From CAMLDH01 sp966250375 (lineage in GTDB: Bacteria; Pseudomonadota; Gammaproteobacteria; Burkholderiales; Burkholderiaceae_D): DNA of 22,390 bases. The DNA lies in NCBI GenBank assembly GCA_966250375.1, contig CBINHE010000064.1:1-22390 (forward strand), in the 5' to 3' direction. A program made the position numbers and the translations under genes. Within the stretch, counting starts at the first letter, position 1. Every line of letters starts with the position of its first letter. The notes under the pieces were generated by a model. It worked only from the letters and a program-made list of their open reading frames with translations. It searched no databases and was not told the origin of the DNA. Below are positions 21,837 through 22,390 of the stretch, in pieces.

Positions 21837-22390
21837 ATGGAATTACTGAAAAATATTGACCAGCCGGCCGATTTGCGACGCCTGTCGCGTACGCAGTTGA
21901 AGCCGCTGGCAGACGAACTGCGCGCATTCGTGCTCGACTCGGTATCGAAGACCGGCGGGCACCTGTCGTCCAATCTCGGTACCGTCGAACTCACGATTGC
22001 GCTGCATTATGTGTTCAACACGCCGGAAGACCGCATCGTGTGGGACGTCGGGCACCAGACTTATCCGCACAAAATCCTCACCGGGCGGCGCGACCAGATG
22101 TACACGTTGCGCCAGTTAAATGGCATCTCGGGCTTTCCGCGCCGCGATGAGAGCAAATACGACACCTTCGGCACCGCGCATTCGTCGACCTCGATCTCGG
22201 CCGCATTGGGCATGGCGCTGGCCGCCAAAACCAAAGGTGAAAACCGCCATGCGATCGCTGTGATCGGCGATGGAGCAATGACGGCCGGCATGGCATTCGA
22301 AGCAATGAACAACGCCGGCGTGCATGAAGACGTCAACCTGCTGGTGATCCTGAACGACAACGACATGTCGATCTCGCCGCCGGTCGGCGC
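21837..22390 (+). CDS. dxs: 1-deoxy-D-xylulose-5-phosphate synthase, N-terminal part (cut by window end)
   Basis: The first 184 residues of a protein usually about 620 long; the frame is still open at the last base. Dxs condenses pyruvate and glyceraldehyde 3-phosphate with thiamine diphosphate, the entry step of the MEP isoprenoid pathway. His42 in GGHLSSNLGTVELT corresponds to the catalytic His49 of E. coli. VWDVGHQTYPHKILTGRR (68-85) and the ThDP-Mg motif GDGAMTAGMAFEAMNN (144-159, with NDND at 173-176) are all present. It follows ispA after a single base, so coupled translation is likely. Confidence 0.96.
   Translation, partial: MELLKNIDQPADLRRLSRTQLKPLADELRAFVLDSVSKTGGHLSSNLGTVELTIALHYVFNTPEDRIVWDVGHQTYPHKILTGRRDQMYTLRQLNGISGFPRRDESKYDTFGTAHSSTSISAALGMALAAKTKGENRHAIAVIGDGAMTAGMAFEAMNNAGVHEDVNLLVILNDNDMSISPPVG

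Noticed and set aside
1..22390. CRISPR array, tRNA, rRNA or complete insertion sequence
   Set aside because: No regularly spaced direct repeats, no tRNA-like cloverleaf, no rRNA sequence and no transposase frame were seen by eye on either strand. A covariance-model scan was not possible.

Overview
The window looks like chromosome of a betaproteobacterium, most likely Oxalobacteraceae (Herminiimonas/Janthinobacterium-like). The clues are a SUF operon of the SufBCDSU type with an IscR-like regulator, a BPSS1780-type membrane protein, type II homoserine kinase and DUF2782 protein close to polA, a PEP-CTERM protein, and moderately GC-rich codon use. The lineage is inferred from gene content and was not tested by search.

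Layout. 1-1495: a Fe(II)/2-oxoglutarate dioxygenase (piuC, + strand) and a small Rieske ferredoxin (- strand), flanked by two REPIN-like palindromic doublets. 1496-7617: a compact leftward SUF iron-sulfur assembly operon, read from its promoter as regulator-sufB-sufC-sufD-sufS-sufU-sufT-like. Four consecutive junctions or near-junctions are tight, and three (C/D, D/S, S/U) are ATGA overlaps. 7954-10997: a leftward group with LOG-family protein, DUF2782 protein, homoserine kinase and a BPSS1780-like membrane protein. 10998-13742: polA, whose ATG directly abuts the divergent LOG ATG. 13828-14712: a Tat-exported dienelactone hydrolase.

14713-17383 is the accessory stretch. It holds a ~300-bp fold-back (MITE-like) element, a ZIP metal transporter whose stop codon lies in a second end-like copy of that element, a bidirectional terminator, a PEP-CTERM protein gene preceded by a textbook sigma-54 promoter, and a frameshifted remnant of a group II intron maturase. 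17384-20282: a leftward operon of a Rieske ring-hydroxylating oxygenase, a DMT (EamA) exporter and 3-mercaptopyruvate sulfurtransferase. 20691-22390: the rightward xseB-ispA-dxs isoprenoid cluster, with dxs running off the window.

How the genes fit together: much of the left half concerns iron and Fe-S chemistry (PiuC, SUF, Rieske ferredoxin), and a Rieske oxygenase that would need such clusters lies to the right. ispA and dxs supply isoprenoid precursors. No complete new defence, CRISPR or secretion system is visible. The least ordinary signals are the sigma-54/PEP-CTERM unit and the fold-back element family.
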